Shown: piece by piece, positions 9,401 through 12,061 of the stretch
How positions within the stretch are numbered: the stretch's first letter is position 1
Layout: each line of letters starts with the position of its first letter
Assembly: GCA_028565635.1 (NCBI GenBank)
Contig: JAOXYB010048070.1
Location: 1-12,061 of the forward strand
Direction: 5' to 3'
Origin: Phoronis ovalis
Taxonomy: Eukaryota; Phoronida; Phoronidae
Length of the DNA: 12,061 bases
Translations under genes and position numbers: made by a program
The notes under the pieces: generated by a model
The model's database searches: none
Told to the model about the DNA's origin: nothing
Seen by the model: only the letters and a program-made list of their open reading frames with translations

Positions 9401-11645
9401 CACCTCAGGTATCAAGCTACATAAAACATTCAGGCAGTGACACAGCAACTGTTGTTTACTATCACGAGTGAGGTATTCTTTAAGATTTGGGAATATGTCG
9501 TCATCATCTGGTTTACCATTCCCATTCAAAACAACAATTGGTAACATAACTAGCGACAATAACATATTGTTGTCTTCGTCAATTCTAGAACACAAGAAAT
9601 TTATTATTTACAACTATTTTATTAATTTCTGTTAACACTTGCATCTTGTGCAACCGAACAATGCAGTGTGAATAATTCTGATACCACAAGGTGACATTTC
9701 TACTAGGTTTTCTACATTTCATTACCTCATCGAACGTCACAAAGAATTGTGTTTTGCTGTTGTATTACGTACCTGTTGTTAATCAGTACTTGTGCTAGTT
9801 TCACAGCAACTGAATATTTTCCTAAATTAAATAATCTACGTGGTAATGACCTGATTTCTTCACGAGTATCACCAACACTAAAAAAAAACACATAAGAAGT
9901 AAATACTGGTATCAGTGAAGTTCATTGCTTACTTTAGTTCTTCTCAAAACAATCGAAATCATAAGAGGTTAATTGTATATTGGGAACTATTAGGAGTTTC
10001 ATTTAAAAAATGTCACTGCCTAAATTGGGCAAATTTCCTAATAAACTCTTTAAAACTATTTTCAGTGAATTGCCAACTGAACTAAATAGTAAAAATTAAG
10101 TTTGAAAAGCCTGCTACTTTTAAGTTTAAACTAAAATCGGATATGGTATTTCTAAACTATGACAATACCTTATACCACATAGACAAAAGCGTTTGATAAC
10201 AAAATATTTAGTACTATTTTTACATTTAGATATTCAACCGCTCTTGATATTTTTGAAAGAAATTTTATAACTCCTTTGGGTAATATGATATTTTTCTATG
10301 GATTCGTAATCAAACCTCTGTTAGTGTTGGATTTTACTTTTAGATAATTCCAGTTCATGCATTAATTTGGGTCAGAAAACTATTTACCTGTGTTTATGTA
10401 TGGCTCTAATAAACTCAACTGTTTCTTGTGTAAGTTTCTTGTTATCTGACTGTAATTTGTTTACAAACCATTCAATGCCACTTAATGATTGGTTCAAGTG
10501 TATCAGAGTACGAGCAATTCCCTCCGCATCATCACATTTGTTACAACAGCCGATGAGAATTTGGAGAACAGATATTTTGAAAGAGTCTGGATAGTGCTGG
10601 TCTTTGTTCGATATCATAACCAATAAGAATTTTGTGAACAGGTCATTTGCTCTAGCACGATATTTTTCACTTGTACTTGAATAAGCTTGCAATTGTATCA
10701 TGTACTCCTGGAAGAACTTTGTTGCTGCAGCAATCACAAATAAACTGCTATCTTGCAAGCTATCATAGATTCTGTTTATAAAATCTGGAAGGGAATTTTT
10801 AGTATAAATTATGTGATTTAGTGCTTTAATATGCTCTGCTTAAGCACCACAAATAAAATCTGGAACTAACAAGTATCTATATTTGTAAACCTCCAACAAG
10901 TGTAGTATCCCATGTTGTCAATTTGCAGTAAAAGCAGATGGCAGATGCTTCTGTTTTATTAACTATAATATTTTCATTAAAAAAACATCTTTTTTTATTT
11001 TACTATTATATTTATTTCATAATCCAGCAGAAAGACACGTGCTATCAAGAAAATGTAATATATTTAATTGTAATACAACAAATGAAACATAATATTAATA
11101 TCCATATCCCGCATTATCCTTAGTTTCTACAAGAATACCTTTCAGGACAGTGAACAAATTTTGCTTTACCCTCATTATAACATACCTTTACTGTACACCA
11201 ATTCAAGTCCTGGTAGAAATGTTGTAATACTTTGCAGTCCATTGATCCATCCACACCTCACGGATGCATTATCCCAGTTACTTTGGGACAAACAGGTGTC
11301 AAAAACTTTTGTGAACACATCATTTGAGCGCGAGGCATTTTTAACTTCCCCTAAACTTTCTGCTTGATCACAAGTCAGAGATTGTTTTAATAAAATACCT
11401 ACTAGACGTATACCAAAGGGGAGACTAGGATGACAATAGGAAGCTCCTAACACTTCTAGAAAGTTAAACAAACAGGTTTCCCTTCGAAGTGTACACGCAT
11501 TCGTTTCGTTTCGATGAAGTATTGTTTCTAATAAAGATAATAATTTCTCTAATAAGGTATCATCTGTGATGTCAGTTTCTGAATCTGAAAGTAACTTGAA
11601 TATGCAGTCCAACTTGTAATAAAGGTCGCTTAAATTGCCTTCCAT
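5658..11645 (-). CDS. BRAT1: BRAT1 (BRCA1-associated ATM activator 1) ortholog, complete, 9 coding exons
   Basis: On the minus strand the exons are 11645-11186, 10784-10388, 9877-9773, 9584-9404, 9101-8987, 8798-8710, 8414-8225, 7030-6861 and 6452-5658. They total 2502 nt and join in phase to 833 aa plus stop; human BRAT1 is 821 aa. Landmarks shared with human BRAT1, in order, are DDTLLEKLL (28-36), VRCGWINGLQS (129-139), QDSSLF (164-169), RRWEVRDS (492-499), ESYVRAS (537-543), EAFPRRA (585-591), DFDWEVK (622-628) and the terminal DCY (831-833). The protein is largely helical, HEAT/ARM-like. BRAT1 is known as a binding partner of BRCA1 and ATM and of the INTS9-INTS11 Integrator endonuclease module. 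An in-frame TAA nine bases upstream supports the ATG at 11645. All introns are GT-AG except possibly 8709-8415. The longest intron holds a foldback repeat; the others show nothing recognisable. Confidence 0.93.
6861..7030 (-). CDS. BRAT1: BRAT1 coding exon 8
   Basis: The acceptor is aatttttacag and the donor is AAG|GTATTA. Residues 513-569 include GESYVRASGIQALSKW, matching human PESYVRASAVTAMGQL. It starts with two bases completing an Asp codon and ends in phase 0. The following intron (6860-6453) shows nothing recognised. Confidence 0.93.
7253..7285. repeat. Run of 14 G flanked by an 8-bp inverted repeat
   Basis: G occupies 7262-7275. TCACTAAT (7253-7260) and ATTAGTGA (7278-7285) are exact reverse complements on either side. 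The run abuts the left end of the large foldback repeat. Confidence 0.8.
7284..7991. mobile_element. Long imperfect palindrome (foldback/MITE-like element) in a BRAT1 intron
   Basis: The two halves are reverse complements of each other around a centre near 7634. Matching pairs, from outside in, are 7284-7299 with 7976-7991 (one mismatch), 7314-7331 with 7942-7959 (18/18), 7351-7391 with 7874-7914 (39/41), 7439-7456 with 7805-7822 (18/18), and a weaker inner part down to 7617-7628 with 7641-7652. The loop is only about 12 nt. There is no transposase frame, so this resembles a non-autonomous foldback-type DNA element or two head-to-head copies of a repeat. The true ends and target-site duplication are unresolved. 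It makes up more than half of the 1194-bp intron. Confidence 0.8.
8225..8414 (-). CDS. BRAT1: BRAT1 coding exon 7
   Basis: The acceptor is a T-rich run ending in TAG and the donor is TCAG|GTAATT. Residues 450-512 include DRRWEVRDSTMETLGII, matching human SRWEVRDSALEFL, the most conserved stretch of the family. The exon ends in phase 1. Confidence 0.93.
8710..8798 (-). CDS. BRAT1: BRAT1 coding exon 6 (probable GC donor)
   Basis: The acceptor is atgtaatttcag. Residues 420-449 include ASVICNIIICLLSILNDSF. The exon fits phase 1 in and phase 0 out. The best donor reads CAG|GCAAGT, a GC donor otherwise matching consensus. An alternative GT donor (TGG|GTAAAA at 8688-8687) lies 21 nt further on the minus strand and would add seven in-frame residues (ASLFHIW). 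The exact 3' edge is therefore open. Confidence 0.75.
8987..9101 (-). CDS. BRAT1: BRAT1 coding exon 5
   Basis: The acceptor is ctgcatttcttcag and the donor is TGTG|GTAAGA. Residues 382-419 (LHCLQELETLLHHTIDRSN, then VLNAIISVLTCIKC) are amphipathic helical sequence. The exon ends in phase 1. Confidence 0.87.
9404..9584 (-). CDS. BRAT1: BRAT1 coding exon 4
   Basis: The acceptor is cttgtgttctag and the donor is GAG|GTGTGG. Residues 321-381 (MLLSLVMLPIVVLNG, an acidic DDDD patch, then LLCHCLNVLCSLIPE) form helical repeats. It enters one base into a codon and ends in phase 0. The following intron (9403-9102) shows nothing recognised. Confidence 0.87.
9773..9877 (-). CDS. BRAT1: BRAT1 coding exon 3
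   Basis: The acceptor is a T-rich run ending in TAG and the donor is ACAG|GTACGT. It encodes 34 whole codons plus split codons at both ends (residues 286-321), including SLPRRLFNLGKYSVAVKLAQ. It is too short and poor in landmarks to be recognised alone. The phase fit on both sides and the clean splice sites support it. Confidence 0.87.
10388..10784 (-). CDS. BRAT1: BRAT1 coding exon 2
   Basis: The acceptor is attcccttccag and the donor is ACAG|GTAAAT. Residues 154-285 begin FINRIYDSLQDSSLFVIAAA, matching the human DTIFSLQGDSSLF region, and run through a long helical stretch. The exon ends in phase 2. The following intron (10387-9878) shows nothing recognised. Confidence 0.93.
11186..11645 (-). 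CDS. BRAT1: BRAT1 coding exon 1 (start codon)
   Basis: ATG at 11645-11643 follows an in-frame TAA. Residues 1-153 include DDTLLEKLLSLLETI and VRCGWINGLQS, which align with the human N-terminus. The donor is AAAG|GTATGT, and the exon ends in phase 1. The intron that follows on the minus strand (11185-10785) is AT-rich with nothing recognised. Confidence 0.93.
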
Positions 11646-11770
11646 TATTCCTTAAATTTGCAAACATAAACTTTGTTTTGGACCATCCGTGTGCTAAAAA
11701 TTGAACCGGAAATCGAACATGGAAGTTGCGCAAGATATGAAATTTACGTGCGCGTCGGCCATATTTTTAG
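11646..11770 (-). promoter_or_regulatory. BRAT1 5' UTR and probable promoter
   Basis: The sequence just upstream of the BRAT1 ATG becomes richer in GC and CpG than the rest of the window. It contains ACCGGAAAT (11705-11713), which fits an ETS/GABP-type site, and GGCCATATTT (11757-11766), which fits the YY1 core CCATNTT. Both motif types are common in TATA-less housekeeping promoters. I see no TATA box and cannot locate the start site. Confidence 0.35.
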
Positions 11771-11841
11771 CTTGCCGGGCACGTAACTGGCGAAAAATGA
11801 CCTCAAAATTCACTTCTAGAAAAGTTCTTTCCTGTATACAG
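11719..11841 (+). other. Possible divergent first coding exon (weak)
   Basis: ATG at 11719 opens 41 codons that end at a good donor, CAG|GTAAAC (11842). The segment contains several CpG dinucleotides. I do not recognise the peptide (it starts MEVAQDMKFTC) and no second exon lies in the window. It could equally be promoter sequence that happens to be open. Confidence 0.2.
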
Positions 11842-12007
11842 GTAAACTTTGTCAATCCATTAAGTGACAGAATGAAGTGTGTATGTAAGATGGTTGTTGT
11901 TCTATTTCAACAAGCTCGTATTTAGTGTAAATTAACGAAATTTCTGACGAGAGAAACTTAAACAGGGTAGTAACTAGTAATAGTGCTGAAAGGGTCGTTG
12001 TCGTAAG

Positions 12008-12060
12008 GGGTACTACAGAAGTGTACCCGGGGTACAATTTCCGCAAGGCGGTAAACTTCT
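12008..12060. repeat. Nested short inverted repeats at the window edge
   Basis: GTACCC (12023-12028) and GGGTAC (12030-12035) form a 6-bp palindrome around one G. A further GGGTAC lies at 12008-12013. AGAAGTGTACC (12017-12027) pairs with GGTAAACTTCT (12050-12060) with one mismatch. CCGC and GCGG (12041-12051) make a small inner stem. Nothing else is recognised in 11842-12061. Confidence 0.6.
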
Positions 12061-12061
12061 A

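Noticed and set aside
10367-10594. Plus-strand open frame of 75 codons
   Set aside because: It is antisense to BRAT1 exon 2, which matches a known protein in phase with its neighbours.
11852-12046. Minus-strand open frame of 64 codons upstream of BRAT1
   Set aside because: It has no recognisable motif and is separated from the BRAT1 ATG by an in-frame stop next to the start. The right part is inverted-repeat sequence.
1-12061. tRNA, rRNA, viral or bacterial-type gene cluster
   Set aside because: I saw no cloverleaf or B-box pattern, no rRNA segment, and no viral or prokaryotic genes. All confident coding sequence belongs to two spliced animal genes.

Overview
The window reads as nuclear DNA of an invertebrate animal. 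It is AT-rich and intron-dense, with small coding exons bounded by GT-AG introns of roughly 190-510 bp (one reaches 1.2 kb), intronic repeats, and no bacterial-style operons or ribosome binding sites. I cannot place the phylum from sequence alone. The two proteins resemble their vertebrate orthologs clearly enough to name both genes.

Plus strand, 172-4998: the last ten coding exons (488 codons) of a WDR90/POC16-type WD40 protein, which belongs to the centriole and basal-body microtubule wall. The 5' part of the gene lies to the left of the window. All ten exons join in phase and give about ten WD40 blades ending just before a TGA stop. A 3' UTR with an AATAAA at 5438-5443 follows.

Minus strand, 11645-5658: a complete BRAT1 (BRCA1-associated ATM activator 1) ortholog. 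It has nine coding exons that join in phase to 833 aa, close to the human length of 821 aa, and ends in the conserved Asp-Cys-Tyr tail. Its AATAAA lies at 5508-5503 (minus strand). The two genes are therefore tail-to-tail, with poly(A) signals about 60 bp apart.

Repeats: WDR90 intron 911-1400 holds a retroposon-like element with a GACA-repeat 3' end. The longest BRAT1 intron (7031-8224) is mostly a roughly 710-bp imperfect palindrome (foldback/MITE-like) with a run of 14 G beside its left end. A pair of small hairpins sits at 3701-3761, and nested inverted repeats sit at 12008-12060.

Right end, 11646-12061: BRAT1 5' flank with CpG-containing promoter-like motifs and a possible, weakly supported divergent plus-strand first exon. 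I see no operon-like or defence system. The two genes have unrelated known roles (centriole structure; Integrator/DNA-damage-linked nuclear function), and their adjacency looks like ordinary gene neighbourhood. The points most worth checking are the foldback element, a probable GC-AG intron in BRAT1, and the intact DCY tail.
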